Below are positions 41,928 through 50,939 of a stretch of 64,000 bases of DNA, one piece after another. Source of the stretch: Streptomyces jeddahensis (GTDB lineage: Bacteria; Actinomycetota; Actinomycetes; Streptomycetales; Streptomycetaceae); NCBI RefSeq assembly GCF_001642995.1, contig NZ_LOHS01000072.1:88704-152703 (forward strand), in the 5' to 3' direction. Positions within the stretch are counted from its first letter, which is position 1. Each line of letters opens with the position of its first letter. Made by a program: the position numbers and the translations under genes. The notes under the pieces are model-generated. The model worked only from the letters and a program-made list of their open reading frames with translations, had not been told where the DNA came from and did not search any database.

Positions 41928-43340
41928 TCAGTCCCGCCGCGTGAGCAACCACGGCTCCACGACCCCCAACCCCCGCACAGGCCGCTGCCACATCGGCTGC
42001 AGCGCAAACCGATACGCGGGCGGCTCCTCCCCCTCCTTCTCCGCAGCGGCCGCAGCCTCCGCCGCCTCCGCCTCGGACGCAGGCGCCTCCCCGGTCCGGG
42101 TGAGCTCCTCGGCGAAGGCGTTGTCGACGAGTACGGCGTCCCGGGGCGCTATGGAGGTGAGCCGGCTGGCCAGGTTCACCGTCGTACCGAACACGTCACC
42201 CATCCGCGTGGTCACCGTGCCGAAGGCGATACCGACGCGCAGTTCCGGCATCGTCTCGTCGTTGGCCATCGTCTCGATGAGGCGGAGCCCGATCTCGGCC
42301 GCCGTCCCCGCGTCGTCGGCGGAGTAGAGGACCTCGTCGCCGAGCGTCTTGATCAGCCGCCCGCCGCGTGCGGCCACCAGATCGGCCGCCGTCGTCTCGA
42401 ACGCCTCGACGAGCTCCCCGAGCTCCTCCTCCTCCAGGCGTCGCGTCAGCCGCGTGAAGCCGACCAGGTCGGCGAAGCCGACGGCGAGCCGCCGGTCGAC
42501 CATCTCCTCGTCGTCCGCGACCTGCACGACCCGCCCTGTGGCGGCCGCGAGCTGGCGCCGCCAGACGTAGACGATGAACTCCTCCAGCTCCGGCAGGAGC
42601 AGCTCCATCAGGGGATACGTCACCTCGGTGCGCGTCATCCCCGGCTCCGGCGGCTCCGTCAGGCCCGCGAGGAACGAGTCGATCTGCCAGTCCGCGAGGC
42701 GGGCGGTGGTCTGGCCCGTGGAGCGGGCCACCTGGACCGCCATCGCCTCGCTCAACAGGCCCGCCTCGACCAGACCGGCGAGCCGCCGCAGCGCCAGGAC
42801 GTCCGCCTCGGTCAGCGCCTTGGCCTGACCTATGTCGGCGAAGCCCATCGCGCGCCAGAAACGAGAGGCCAGCTCCATGGACACGCCCGCGCTGCGGGCC
42901 GCCTGGAACGGCGTGTAACGGCGCTCGGCCCCGAGGATCAGCCCCTCGAGCCGCAGGGCCAGCGGGTCTTCAGCGTGCTCACCGCGGCCGGCCGCTCCGG
43001 ACCGCCCGTCGATCCGGTCGGGCCCGCGATGGGCGGCGTCACGGTCCGGGGCGCGCTCACGGTCCGGGGCGCGCTCCGGGACATGAACGGAGGCCGGTCC
43101 GGAGGCAGAAGCGGGCCCGGGACCGCGATCGGAGCCGTCACCCTGCTCCGCTTCGGGACCGGAGCCCGCGCCCCGTTCGAGCCCCGGATCCAGGGGCCAG
43201 CGCTCCCCGTCCGGCCCTGCTTCCGGCCCTGCCGAAGGCTCCGCGGCACGGTCCGCGGCGGCGCCCCCGGCGATACGGCCGGGCTCACCGTCGGGGGCGG
43301 GGTGTGCGCCCGCGCCCGAGCCCGTGTCGTCGACGCTCAC
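41928..43340 (-). CDS. cya: class III adenylate cyclase
   Basis: 470 residues from the GTG at 43340. The first 130 residues are low-complexity, rich in Pro, Gly, Asp and Ala, so the real start may lie downstream; I recall the S. coelicolor protein as shorter. About 135-270 is helical. The cyclase domain (about 290-400) has the metal-binding FADLVGFTRL, LIKTLGDEVLYSADD with the substrate-site residues, and VGIAFGTVTTRMGDVFGTTVNLASRL-type sequence in two parts. It converts ATP to cAMP, which is needed for germination in Streptomyces. No membrane helix. Confidence 0.9.
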   Translation of the reverse strand: MSVDDTGSGAGAHPAPDGEPGRIAGGAAADRAAEPSAGPEAGPDGERWPLDPGLERGAGSGPEAEQGDGSDRGPGPASASGPASVHVPERAPDRERAPDRDAAHRGPDRIDGRSGAAGRGEHAEDPLALRLEGLILGAERRYTPFQAARSAGVSMELASRFWRAMGFADIGQAKALTEADVLALRRLAGLVEAGLLSEAMAVQVARSTGQTTARLADWQIDSFLAGLTEPPEPGMTRTEVTYPLMELLLPELEEFIVYVWRRQLAAATGRVVQVADDEEMVDRRLAVGFADLVGFTRLTRRLEEEELGELVEAFETTAADLVAARGGRLIKTLGDEVLYSADDAGTAAEIGLRLIETMANDETMPELRVGIAFGTVTTRMGDVFGTTVNLASRLTSIAPRDAVLVDNAFAEELTRTGEAPASEAEAAEAAAAAEKEGEEPPAYRFALQPMWQRPVRGLGVVEPWLLTRRD

Positions 43341-43696
43341 GCCTGCTGCCCTTCCGATCTGCCGCGGTCAATACGACCGGCCCCAACTTTACTGAGATCT
43401 ACCTCACGGGGGCGTACCGGGCGCATCGTCCGACCTGCCTTTCCGGCCGGGGCCCCGGGCCGCGCGGTGGAGCCGCCGATGTCACGGTCCCCGGGAAGAC
43501 ACTGAAGACACAGTACGGCAGGTGTGCCCCAGCTCACTCGGACTGCTCCTCGCAGTGCTCCTCGGACCGCTCCCCCACCTCCGAGTCTCCGTCCCTTCCC
43601 GAGCCCCCGCCCACTCACCGACAGCCCCGGCGGACGTTTGCCAACAGCCCCGGGACGTTCGCCGACGGCCCCTACGGTCGCGTCAGCCGCACACCC
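43341..43696. other. 356-bp region between cya and birA
   Basis: No supportable gene. It should carry the cya promoter (an AT-richer stretch lies near 43385-43405). The open frames in it are GC-rich shadows. Confidence 0.5.
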
Positions 43697-44554
43697 CTAC
43701 GGCCGCGCCGGCCGCAGATGGACGATGTCGCCCGCCCCCACCGGCTGCTGCACCCCGTCCTCCGTGGCGAGGACAAGGCGGCCGTCGCCGTCGATCGCGA
43801 CCGCCTCGCCGCTGATCGTCCGGTCGCCGGGCAGCTCGGCGCGCACGCGGCGGCCGAGCGTCGCGCACCCGGCTGCGTACGTCTCCTGCAGCCGGCATGC
43901 GGCCGGGTCGCCGCCCGCGGCCCGCCAGTCGATGTACCACCGCTCGAGCGACCGCAGCACCGCGCGCAGCAGCGGATCGCGGTCCGTGGTGGCGGCTCCT
44001 GCGAGGGCGAGGGAGCCGGCGGTCGGGACCGGGAGTTCGCCGGCGCGCAGCGTCACGTTGATGCCGATGCCGATGACGATCCCGTCCGCACCGGCCCGCT
44101 CGGCGAGGATGCCGCCGGTCTTGCGCTCCTCGCCGCCGACGGTCACGAGCAGGTCGTTGGGCCATTTGAGTGCCGTGTCGACGCCGGCGGCGCGGGACAC
44201 GGCGGTCGCCGTGGCCACCCCCGCGAGCAGCGGCAGCCAGCCCCACCGCTCCACGGGCACCTCTGCGGGCTTGAGGAGTACGGAGAAGAAGAGCCCCGAG
44301 CGTGCGGGCGCCGTCCACTGGCGGTCGAGCCGGCCGCGCCCGGAGCTCTGCTCCTCGGCGACGAGGACGGCGCCCTCCGCCAGGGCGTCGGCCCGCGCCG
44401 CGAGGTCCGTGTTGGTGGAGCCGGTCGAGGCGACCACGTCGAGGGAGGTCCACAGCCCGCCGGGCCTCAGCAGTGCGCGGCGCAGGGCGGTGGCGTTGAG
44501 GGGCGGCCGGTCGAGGTCGGACCAGCGGCTGTCTGATGCATCTGACGGCGTCAT
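43697..44554 (-). CDS. birA: biotin--[acetyl-CoA-carboxylase] ligase
   Basis: 285 residues from the ATG at 44554. Catalytic domain motifs: STNTDLAARADALAEG, the biotin-binding loop SSGRGRLDRQW (GRGR..R), KWPNDLLV and GIGINV. The C-terminal SH3-like domain ends with VGAGDIVHLRP. There is no N-terminal helix-turn-helix, so this is a monofunctional ligase (class I). It activates biotin and attaches it to the carrier domain of the acyl-CoA carboxylase alpha subunit encoded nearby at 48204. Divergent from pccB. Confidence 0.94.
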   Translation of the reverse strand: MTPSDASDSRWSDLDRPPLNATALRRALLRPGGLWTSLDVVASTGSTNTDLAARADALAEGAVLVAEEQSSGRGRLDRQWTAPARSGLFFSVLLKPAEVPVERWGWLPLLAGVATATAVSRAAGVDTALKWPNDLLVTVGGEERKTGGILAERAGADGIVIGIGINVTLRAGELPVPTAGSLALAGAATTDRDPLLRAVLRSLERWYIDWRAAGGDPAACRLQETYAAGCATLGRRVRAELPGDRTISGEAVAIDGDGRLVLATEDGVQQPVGAGDIVHLRPARP

Positions 44555-44560
44555 GCAAGC

Positions 44561-44573
44561 CACACTAGGTGTG
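44561..44573. promoter_or_regulatory. palindrome CACACTAGGTGTG in the birA leader
   Basis: A perfect inverted repeat (CACAC-TAG-GTGTG) lies 7 bp upstream of the birA start on the minus strand, overlapping a plausible -10 region. Candidate operator or part of the promoter. Confidence 0.45.
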
Positions 44574-44670
44574 GGAAACACCGCACTGCTGATCGGTAGC
44601 CACGCCGATACGCTACGAGGCAGTAGCCAGCCCACACGTCCCCTTTGAGCAGGCAGGGAGCCTCATCCCG

Positions 44671-46281
44671 ATGTCCGAGCCGGCAGAGTCGCAGGTGGCG
44701 CAGACGCCACGGGAGACCGACATCCACACGACCGCGGGCAAGCTCGCGGACCTGCAGCGCCGTATCCAGGAGGCGACGCATGCCGGCTCCGAGCGCGCGG
44801 TCGAGAAGCAGCACGCGAAGGGCAAGCTGACGGCGCGCGAGCGGATCGAGCTGCTCCTGGACGAGGGCTCGTTCGTGGAGCTGGACGAGTTCGCCCGGCA
44901 CCGCTCCACCGACTTCGGCCTCGAGAAGAACCGCCCGTACGGCGACGGCGTCGTGACCGGCTACGGCACGGTCGACGGACGCCCGGTCGCCGTCTTCTCG
45001 CAGGACTTCACGGTCTTCGGCGGCGCTCTCGGCGAGGTCTTCGGCCAGAAGATCATGAAGGTGATGGACTTCGCACTGAAGACCGGCTGTCCCGTCATCG
45101 GCATCAACGACTCCGGCGGCGCCCGCATCCAGGAGGGCGTCATGGCCCTCGGCATGTACGGCGAGATCTTCCGCCGCAACACGCACGCGTCCGGTGTGAT
45201 CCCGCAGATCAGCCTGATCGTCGGCCCGTGTGCGGGCGGCGCGGTCTACTCCCCCGCGATCACCGACTTCACGATCATGGTCGACCAGACGTCGCACATG
45301 TTCATCACCGGGCCCGACGTCATCAAGACGGTCACCGGTGAGGACGTCGGCTTCGAGGAGCTGGGCGGCGCCCGCACGCACAACACGACGTCCGGTGTCG
45401 CCCACCACATGGCGGGCGACGAGAAGGACGCCATCGACTACATCAAGCAGCTCCTGTCGTACCTGCCGTCGAACAACCTCAGCGAGCCCCCGGCCTTCCC
45501 CGAGGAGGCCGACCTGGCAGTGACGGACGAGGACCGCGAGCTCGACTCGATGGTCCCGGACAGCGCCAACCAGCCGTACGACATGCACGAGGTCATCGAG
45601 CACGTGCTCGACGACGCCGAGTTCTTCGAGACGCAGGCGCTGTTCGCGCCGAACATCCTCACCGGCTTCGGTCGCGTCGAAGGCCACCCCGTCGGCATCG
45701 TCGCCAACCAGCCGATGCAGTTCGCCGGCTGCCTCGACATCGACGCGTCCGAGAAGGCCGCCCGCTTCGTGCGCACCTGCGACGCCTTCAACGTCCCGGT
45801 CATCACCTTCGTCGACGTCCCCGGCTTCCTGCCGGGCGTCGGCCAGGAGCACGAGGGCATCATCCGCCGCGGCGCCAAGCTGATCTACGCCTACGCGGAG
45901 GCGACCGTCCCGCTGATCACGGTGATCACCCGCAAGGCGTTCGGCGGCGCGTACGACGTCATGGGCTCCAAGCACCTCGGCGCCGACCTCAACCTCGCCT
46001 GGCCGACCGCGCAGATCGCCGTCATGGGCGCGCAGGGCGCGGTGAACATCCTGCACCGCCGCACCATCGCCGAGGCCGAGGACGTCGAGGCGACCCGGGC
46101 GCAGCTGATCCAGGCGTACGAGGACACGCTGCTCAACCCGTACATCGCGGCCGAGCGCGGCTACATCGACGCGGTGATCATGCCGTCCGACACCCGCCGC
46201 CACATCGTGCGGGGTCTGCGTCAGCTGCGGACGAAGCGGGAAAACCTGCCTCCGAAGAAGCACGGCAACATCCCCCTGTAA
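44671..46281 (+). CDS. pccB: acyl-CoA (propionyl-CoA) carboxylase beta subunit
   Basis: 536 residues. Carboxyltransferase subunit that moves CO2 from biotin to propionyl-CoA (methylmalonyl-CoA product) and perhaps acetyl-CoA. The N-terminal carboxyltransferase domain has [17 protein letters not shown] and the oxyanion loops [13 protein letters not shown] and [11 protein letters not shown]. The C-terminal one has [13 protein letters not shown] and [13 protein letters not shown]. Asp429 in AYDVM corresponds to the position (Asp422 in S. coelicolor PccB) known to set propionyl-CoA preference. It is followed by the epsilon subunit gene after 25 bp and divergent from birA. Confidence 0.96.
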   Translation: MSEPAESQVAQTPRETDIHTTAGKLADLQRRIQEATHAGSERAVEKQHAKGKLTARERIELLLDEGSFVELDEFARHRSTDFGLEKNRPYGDGVVTGYGTVDGRPVAVFSQDFTVFGGALGEVFGQKIMKVMDFALKTGCPVIGINDSGGARIQEGVMALGMYGEIFRRNTHASGVIPQISLIVGPCAGGAVYSPAITDFTIMVDQTSHMFITGPDVIKTVTGEDVGFEELGGARTHNTTSGVAHHMAGDEKDAIDYIKQLLSYLPSNNLSEPPAFPEEADLAVTDEDRELDSMVPDSANQPYDMHEVIEHVLDDAEFFETQALFAPNILTGFGRVEGHPVGIVANQPMQFAGCLDIDASEKAARFVRTCDAFNVPVITFVDVPGFLPGVGQEHEGIIRRGAKLIYAYAEATVPLITVITRKAFGGAYDVMGSKHLGADLNLAWPTAQIAVMGAQGAVNILHRRTIAEAEDVEATRAQLIQAYEDTLLNPYIAAERGYIDAVIMPSDTRRHIVRGLRQLRTKRENLPPKKHGNIPL

Positions 46282-46306
46282 GCCCTGCGAACCCTGTGGA
46301 GCGGTC

Positions 46307-46513
46307 ATGATCAAGGTCGTACGGGGCAATCCGACCCCGGAGGAGCTGGCCGCCGCACTGGCGGTGGTCAGGGCGCGCGCCGCGGCTGAGGGCGGCGGGC
46401 CGGCCGGCGCGCCCCCCGCACCCGACGCCTGGGCCGATCCGGCCCGGGTGGCGCACAGCCGCCTGCCCGCGCCGGGCCCGAAGGCGTGGGGACGCACGTA
46501 CTGGCCCGGATAG
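46307..46513 (+). CDS. pccE: acyl-CoA carboxylase epsilon subunit
   Basis: 68 residues. Starts MIKVVRGNPTPEELAAALAV, the hallmark of the small actinobacterial epsilon subunits that stabilise the alpha-beta complex and raise activity. The C-terminus SRLPAPGPKAWGRTYWPG is also typical. The middle is Gly/Ala/Pro-rich. It lies 25 bp after pccB and belongs to the same operon. Confidence 0.95.
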   Translation: MIKVVRGNPTPEELAAALAVVRARAAAEGGGPAGAPPAPDAWADPARVAHSRLPAPGPKAWGRTYWPG

Positions 46514-46633
46514 GCCGTGTAGGGGTGCGCCGCGCCGCAACGGCTGCGGCGCGGCTCCGGCTGCCCGGCCCTCGGCCAAGTTGAGTACGCGTACTCAGGC
46601 GCCCGCGACCGCGGGCGTCGGAGGATCGGTCCC

Positions 46634-46759
46634 ATGCTGTGGTCCGACCCCGAGAACGAGCCGCCGGAGGAGCTCCGCGACACGGAGCAGATGCTCCGGC
46701 GAGCGGGTCTGGTCCTCGCCGTGGCAATGGTGCTGTCCATGCTCGTGATCGGCCTCTGA
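46634..46759 (+). CDS. 41-residue single-pass membrane protein
   Basis: A short gene starting at ATG 46634, with GGAGG 9 bases upstream. The N-terminal half is acidic and polar (SDPENEPPEELRDTEQMLRR) and the C-terminal half is one hydrophobic helix (AGLVLAVAMVLSMLVIGL). It lies in the gap between pccE and maf, in the same direction. The clean amphipathic design and ribosome binding site support it as real; a similar small gene occurs here in other Streptomyces, from memory. Function unknown. Confidence 0.75.
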   Translation: MLWSDPENEPPEELRDTEQMLRRAGLVLAVAMVLSMLVIGL

Positions 46760-46816
46760 ACCCCCGTATCCGCTGGACCCCGGAACGACCCCGCGCGCGC
46801 TCGCTACCCTGGCCGC

Positions 46817-47431
46817 ATGAGTGATCAGCGTCGCCGTCTCGTCCTCGCGTCCCAGTCCCCCGCCCGGCTCGGGCTGCTGCGGCAGGCGGGGCTCAGCCCC
46901 GAGGTCATCGTCAGCGGGGTCGACGAGGACGCCGTGTCCGCACCGACCCCGGCCGAACTGGCGCTCGCGCTCGCCGAGGCCAAGGCATCGGTCGTCGCGG
47001 CCCGGCCGGACGTGATCATGAGCGGTGCCCTGGTCATCGGCTGCGACTCGGTCCTCGAGCTCGACGGCGAGGCCCTCGGCAAGCCCGCCGACGCGGAGGA
47101 GGCCACGGCCCGCTGGAAGTCGATGCGCGGCCGCGCGGGCACGCTCCAGACCGGCCACTGCGTGTACGACACGAAGACCGGCCGCTACGCCTCGGCGACC
47201 GCCTCCACGGTGGTCCGCTTCGGCGACCCCAGCGACGAGGAGATCGCCGCATACGTGGCCTCCGGCGAGCCGCTGTACGTCGCCGGCGCCTTCACGCTCG
47301 ACGGCCGCTCGGCACCGTTCATCGACGGCATCGACGGGGACCACGGCAACGTCATCGGACTCTCCCTGCCGCTGCTGCGCCGCCTGCTTGCGGAACTGGG
47401 CGTCGCCATCACCGACCTGTGGGCCGACTGA
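46817..47431 (+). CDS. maf: Maf-like nucleoside triphosphate pyrophosphatase
   Basis: 204 residues. House-cleaning enzyme that hydrolyses non-canonical or surplus NTPs to NMP and pyrophosphate. N-terminal signature [19 protein letters not shown], catalytic [18 protein letters not shown], and later [15 protein letters not shown]. Normal length. The last 16 bases before and including the stop (ACCTGTGGGCCGACTG) are followed immediately by a nearly identical copy, a small tandem duplication at 47416-47447. Convergent with a membrane protein gene. Confidence 0.94.
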   Translation: MSDQRRRLVLASQSPARLGLLRQAGLSPEVIVSGVDEDAVSAPTPAELALALAEAKASVVAARPDVIMSGALVIGCDSVLELDGEALGKPADAEEATARWKSMRGRAGTLQTGHCVYDTKTGRYASATASTVVRFGDPSDEEIAAYVASGEPLYVAGAFTLDGRSAPFIDGIDGDHGNVIGLSLPLLRRLLAELGVAITDLWAD

Positions 47432-47443
47432 CCTGTGGGCCGA

Positions 47444-47848
47444 CTAGACGGCCTGAGCCCGCTTGTCGTACGCCATGAGGGTCAGCACGATGAGGGCAAG
47501 GACCAGCATCATGAAGGCGAAGGCGGCCCACCCGACGAGGCCGATGACGACGGCGCCCAGCACGCCGTGCACGACCGCCGCGCTGATCAGCAGGACGCGG
47601 CCGATGCCGGCGGGGGCGCGGCCGCGCAGGGCGGGGAGCAGCGCCGCCAGGCCGCACAGGGCGAGGTAGACGCCGAAGACGCCGCCCGCGATCCACGTGG
47701 AGACCGACATCGCATGCGGGTCGAGTCCGGCCAGCGACATGTCCTGGCGGTCGACGACATGGCCGAGGAACCAGTTCAGCAGGGCGACGCCGACCGCCTC
47801 CACGAAGAGCACGATCGCGGCCACCCACGCCACCGATCTACGCGCCAC
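47444..47848 (-). CDS. small four-helix membrane protein
   Basis: 134 residues from the ATG at 47848. Four hydrophobic helices: about 8-28, 48-68, 80-100 and 104-126, ending AYDKRAQAV. No known motif. It resembles a conserved Streptomyces integral membrane protein near maf and accA2. The stop is within 15 bases of the maf stop on the other strand. Function unknown. Confidence 0.78.
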   Translation of the reverse strand: MARRSVAWVAAIVLFVEAVGVALLNWFLGHVVDRQDMSLAGLDPHAMSVSTWIAGGVFGVYLALCGLAALLPALRGRAPAGIGRVLLISAAVVHGVLGAVVIGLVGWAAFAFMMLVLALIVLTLMAYDKRAQAV

Positions 47849-48203
47849 GGCGCCCCACCCCTCTTCCAGACGCTGTTACCGCAAGTACGGCAATGGGTCG
47901 CCCACGCTACTAACGGGTAAAGCCAGGGACAAGAGCCCATCAAGGAGCAAAGAATCATTGGGCCATTCGTAGGGACTCCACAAAGAAACCCGATCCACCG
48001 CGGCACGCTCTCACAGAGACCTTGACCACACAGGAGGGCTAGGGTGCCGTGAAGGAGTCCTGCGTACCGCGGTGCGACGTGGGGTTTCGCGGGCGGGGCG
48101 AGCCTCGGATCACGCTCCGTGTGGGCAAGCTCACTACTGGGGACGGGTCGAAAGGCCGTGTCGGCAGTCCCTAAACTCGGCTTGTTTCAAGGAGGGAGCC
48201 ATC
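47849..48203. promoter_or_regulatory. leader region of accA2
   Basis: 355 bp without a supported gene. A less GC-rich stretch at 47915-48000 with TACTAACGGGTAA may hold promoter or operator elements. The accA2 ribosome binding site is GGAGGG at 48191-48196. Confidence 0.5.
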
Positions 48204-49976
48204 GTGCGCAAGGTGCTCATCGCCAACCGTGGCGAAATCGCTGTCCGCGTTGCCCGGGCGTGCCGGGATGCGGGGATCGCGAGCGTGGCCGTCTACGCGG
48301 ATCCGGACCGGGATGCGGTACATGTCCGTGCGGCCGATGAAGCGTTCGCTCTGGGCGGTGACACCCCGGCGTCCAGTTATCTGGACATCGCCAAGGTGCT
48401 GCAGGCAGCAAAGGACTCCGGTGCGGACGCGATCCACCCCGGCTACGGCTTCCTCTCCGAGAACGCCGAGTTCGCCCAGGCGGTCCTGGACGCGGATCTG
48501 ATCTGGATCGGCCCGCCACCGCAGGCAATCCGCGACCTCGGCGACAAGGTCGCCGCCCGGCACATCGCCCAGCGCGCCGGCGCTCCGCTGGTCGCCGGCA
48601 CCCCCGACCCGGTCTCCGGGGCGGAGGAGGTCGTCGCCTTCGCCGAGGAGCACGGCCTGCCGATCGCGATCAAGGCCGCCTTCGGCGGCGGCGGGCGCGG
48701 CCTGAAGGTCGCCCGCACCCTCGAGGAAGTCCCCGAGCTGTACGATTCCGCCGTCCGCGAGGCGGTGGCCGCCTTCGGCCGCGGCGAGTGCTTCGTCGAG
48801 CGCTACCTGGACAAGCCGCGCCACGTCGAGACCCAGTGCCTGGCCGACCAGCACGGCAACGTCGTCGTGGTCTCCACCCGTGACTGCTCCCTGCAGCGCC
48901 GCCACCAGAAGCTGGTCGAGGAGGCCCCCGCGCCGTTCCTCACCGAGGACCAGAACCAGCAGCTGTACGCCGCCTCCAAGGCCATCCTCAAGGAGGCCGG
49001 CTACGTCGGCGCCGGAACCGTGGAGTTCCTCGTCGGCAACGACGGCACGATCTCCTTCCTCGAGGTCAACACCCGCCTCCAGGTCGAGCACCCGGTCACC
49101 GAGGAGGTCACCGGCATCGACCTGGTCCGCGAGCAGTTCCGTATCGCCGACGGCGAGAAGCTCGGCTACGACGACCCGGCCGTGCGCGGCCACTCGTTCG
49201 AGTTCCGTATCAACGGCGAGGACCCGGGCCGCAACTTCCTGCCCGCGCCCGGCACCGTCACGACCTTCACGCCGCCCACCGGCCCCGGCGTCCGCCTGGA
49301 CGCGGGCGTGGAGTCCGGCTCGGTCATCGGCCCGGCGTGGGACTCGCTCCTCGCCAAGCTGATCGTCACCGGCTCCACGCGGCAGCAGGCCCTGCAGCGT
49401 GCGGCCCGCGCGCTGGCCGAGTTCCAGGTCGAGGGCATGGCCACCGCCATCCCGTTCCACCGCGCGGTGGTCACCGACCCGGCGTTCGCGCCCGAACTGA
49501 CCGGCTCGACCGACCCGTTCACGATCCACACCCGCTGGATCGAGACGGAGTTCGTCAACGAGATCAAGCCCTTCGCGGCCCCCGCCGACGCGGAGGCCGA
49601 GGACGAGTCGGGCCGCGAGACGGTCGTCGTCGAGGTCGGCGGCAAGCGGCTCGAGGTCTCCCTGCCGGCCTCGCTGGGCATGTCCCTGGCCCGTACGGGC
49701 CTCGCGGCCGGCGCCAAGCCGAAGCGGCGCGCGGCGAAGAAGTCCGGCCCGGTCGCCTCGGGCGACACCCTGGCATCGCCGATGCAGGGCACGATCGTGA
49801 AGGTGGCGGTCGAGGAGGGCCAGGAGGTCAAGGAAGGCGACCTCGTCGTCGTCCTCGAGGCCATGAAGATGGAACAGCCTCTCAACGCCCACCGCAGCGG
49901 CACCATCAAGGACCTCAACGCCGAGGTCGGCGCGTCCATCACCTCCGGCGCCGTCATCTGCGAGATCAAGGACTGA
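48204..49976 (+). CDS. accA2: acyl-CoA carboxylase alpha subunit (biotin carboxylase plus biotin carrier)
   Basis: 590 residues from the GTG at 48204 (GGAGGG 7 bases upstream), the same length I recall for S. coelicolor AccA2. Biotin carboxylase domain (about 1-450): [19 protein letters not shown], the ATP-grasp glycine loop [13 protein letters not shown] and [16 protein letters not shown]. The C-terminal carrier domain has the biotinylation motif EAMKMEQPL, whose Lys is the BirA substrate. It carboxylates biotin with ATP and bicarbonate and serves PccB/PccE encoded 2 kb upstream. Complete. Confidence 0.96.
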   Translation: MRKVLIANRGEIAVRVARACRDAGIASVAVYADPDRDAVHVRAADEAFALGGDTPASSYLDIAKVLQAAKDSGADAIHPGYGFLSENAEFAQAVLDADLIWIGPPPQAIRDLGDKVAARHIAQRAGAPLVAGTPDPVSGAEEVVAFAEEHGLPIAIKAAFGGGGRGLKVARTLEEVPELYDSAVREAVAAFGRGECFVERYLDKPRHVETQCLADQHGNVVVVSTRDCSLQRRHQKLVEEAPAPFLTEDQNQQLYAASKAILKEAGYVGAGTVEFLVGNDGTISFLEVNTRLQVEHPVTEEVTGIDLVREQFRIADGEKLGYDDPAVRGHSFEFRINGEDPGRNFLPAPGTVTTFTPPTGPGVRLDAGVESGSVIGPAWDSLLAKLIVTGSTRQQALQRAARALAEFQVEGMATAIPFHRAVVTDPAFAPELTGSTDPFTIHTRWIETEFVNEIKPFAAPADAEAEDESGRETVVVEVGGKRLEVSLPASLGMSLARTGLAAGAKPKRRAAKKSGPVASGDTLASPMQGTIVKVAVEEGQEVKEGDLVVVLEAMKMEQPLNAHRSGTIKDLNAEVGASITSGAVICEIKD

Positions 49977-50001
49977 CGCCCTCGTAAGTCAGTACTCCTC
50001 C

Positions 50002-50032
50002 GGCCCGCCGAACGAGCGTCGTTCGGCGGGCC
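50002..50032. terminator. terminator after accA2
   Basis: A 14-bp perfect stem, GGCCCGCCGAACGA/TCGTTCGGCGGGCC, with loop GCG. A further GTTCGGCGGGCC echo follows at about 50049-50060. Confidence 0.88.
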
Positions 50033-50159
50033 CGGGCGTTTCAGGGCCGTTCGGCGGGCCGCGGTGTTTCGCGGCCGTGCGGCGGGCCTGGCGCTTCCCG
50101 GCCACCGATGCCTGCGGACCCTCGGTCACAGGGTGCGGTGGCATGCTGGTCGCGGCGGG

Positions 50160-50219
50160 CCGACGCAGTGGGAGAAGGCCCGACGCAGTGGGAGAAGGCC
50201 CGACGCAGTGGGAGAAGGC
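50160..50219 (+). repeat. three exact 20-bp tandem repeats in the TetR gene leader
   Basis: CCGACGCAGTGGGAGAAGGC occurs three times in direct succession with no change. Each unit contains GGGAGAAGG, a good Shine-Dalgarno core, and only the third is near the start codon of the TetR gene. Confidence 0.95.
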
Positions 50220-50230
50220 AGGTGGATGCC

Positions 50231-50824
50231 ATGGCGGGCGCGAGGCCGGAGCCGCCCGGGACGACGGCTCCGCGCCCCCTGCGGGCGGATGCGCGCCGCA
50301 ACTACGAGCGGCTGCTGACCGAAGCCAGGACTGTCTTCGCCGCACACGGCACCGGCGCCTCGCTGGAGGACATCGCGCGCCGCGCGGAGGTCGGCATCGG
50401 CACGCTGTACCGGCACTTCCCCAATCGGCACGCCCTGGTGAGCGCGGTCTTCGAGGACGCACTCGCCGACTTGGTGGCGCACTCGCGGGCGCTGCTCGAC
50501 GATCCGGAGCCGTGCGCGGCACTCGTGACATGGCTCCGCGCGGTCATCAGCCATGCGAGCGAGTACCGCGGCGTGTCGCGGGCGCTGATGTCGGCCTCCC
50601 GCGACGAGAGTTCGGCACTCGCCCGTTGCAGCCGGCCGCTGCGCGAGGCCGGCGCGGCGTTGCTCGTCCGCGCCCAGGAGGCCGGGGACGTACGCCGCGA
50701 CGTGTCGATCGGCGACCTTCTCCAGCTCACCAACGCGATCGCCCTGGCCGCAGAGGAAACCCCGAACGACCCCCAACTGGCCGACCGCCTCCTGAACCTG
50801 ACACTACGAGGCCTGAAAGGGTGA
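50231..50824 (+). CDS. TetR-family transcriptional regulator
   Basis: 197 residues from the ATG at 50231 (an in-frame GTG at 50222 is nearer to the Shine-Dalgarno). The N-terminal helix-turn-helix is ADARRNYERLLTEARTVFAA and GTGASLEDIARRAEVGIGTL followed by YRHFPNR. The C-terminal ligand domain has the form common in Streptomyces SbtR-like TetR proteins (WLRAVISHASEYRGVSRALM). The gene lies behind three identical 20-bp repeats. Targets unknown; autoregulation via the repeats is a guess. Confidence 0.9.
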   Translation: MAGARPEPPGTTAPRPLRADARRNYERLLTEARTVFAAHGTGASLEDIARRAEVGIGTLYRHFPNRHALVSAVFEDALADLVAHSRALLDDPEPCAALVTWLRAVISHASEYRGVSRALMSASRDESSALARCSRPLREAGAALLVRAQEAGDVRRDVSIGDLLQLTNAIALAAEETPNDPQLADRLLNLTLRGLKG

Positions 50825-50848
50825 CTGACGTCTGCGTCGCACCAGGCA

Positions 50849-50902
50849 GCGCCCCCGAAGGGGCGCGGGGAACTGCGCGACCAGCCACAACGGCGCCGCA
50901 GC
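50849..50902. repeat. common Streptomyces extragenic repeat (GGGGCGCGGGGAACTGCGCG type)
   Basis: Contains GCGCCCCCGAAGGGGCGCGG, a hairpin, then GGAACTGCGCGACCAGCCAC. I recall this as a frequent intergenic element in Streptomyces genomes. It lies between the convergent tetR and deoR genes and can act as their terminator. Confidence 0.75.
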
Positions 50903-50939
50903 GAACAGACGGCACAACACGGCACCCCCAGCGGAGCGC

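Noticed and set aside
50160..50219. Short CRISPR-like array
   Set aside because: The three 20-bp units are in direct contact with no spacers, and no cas genes are present.
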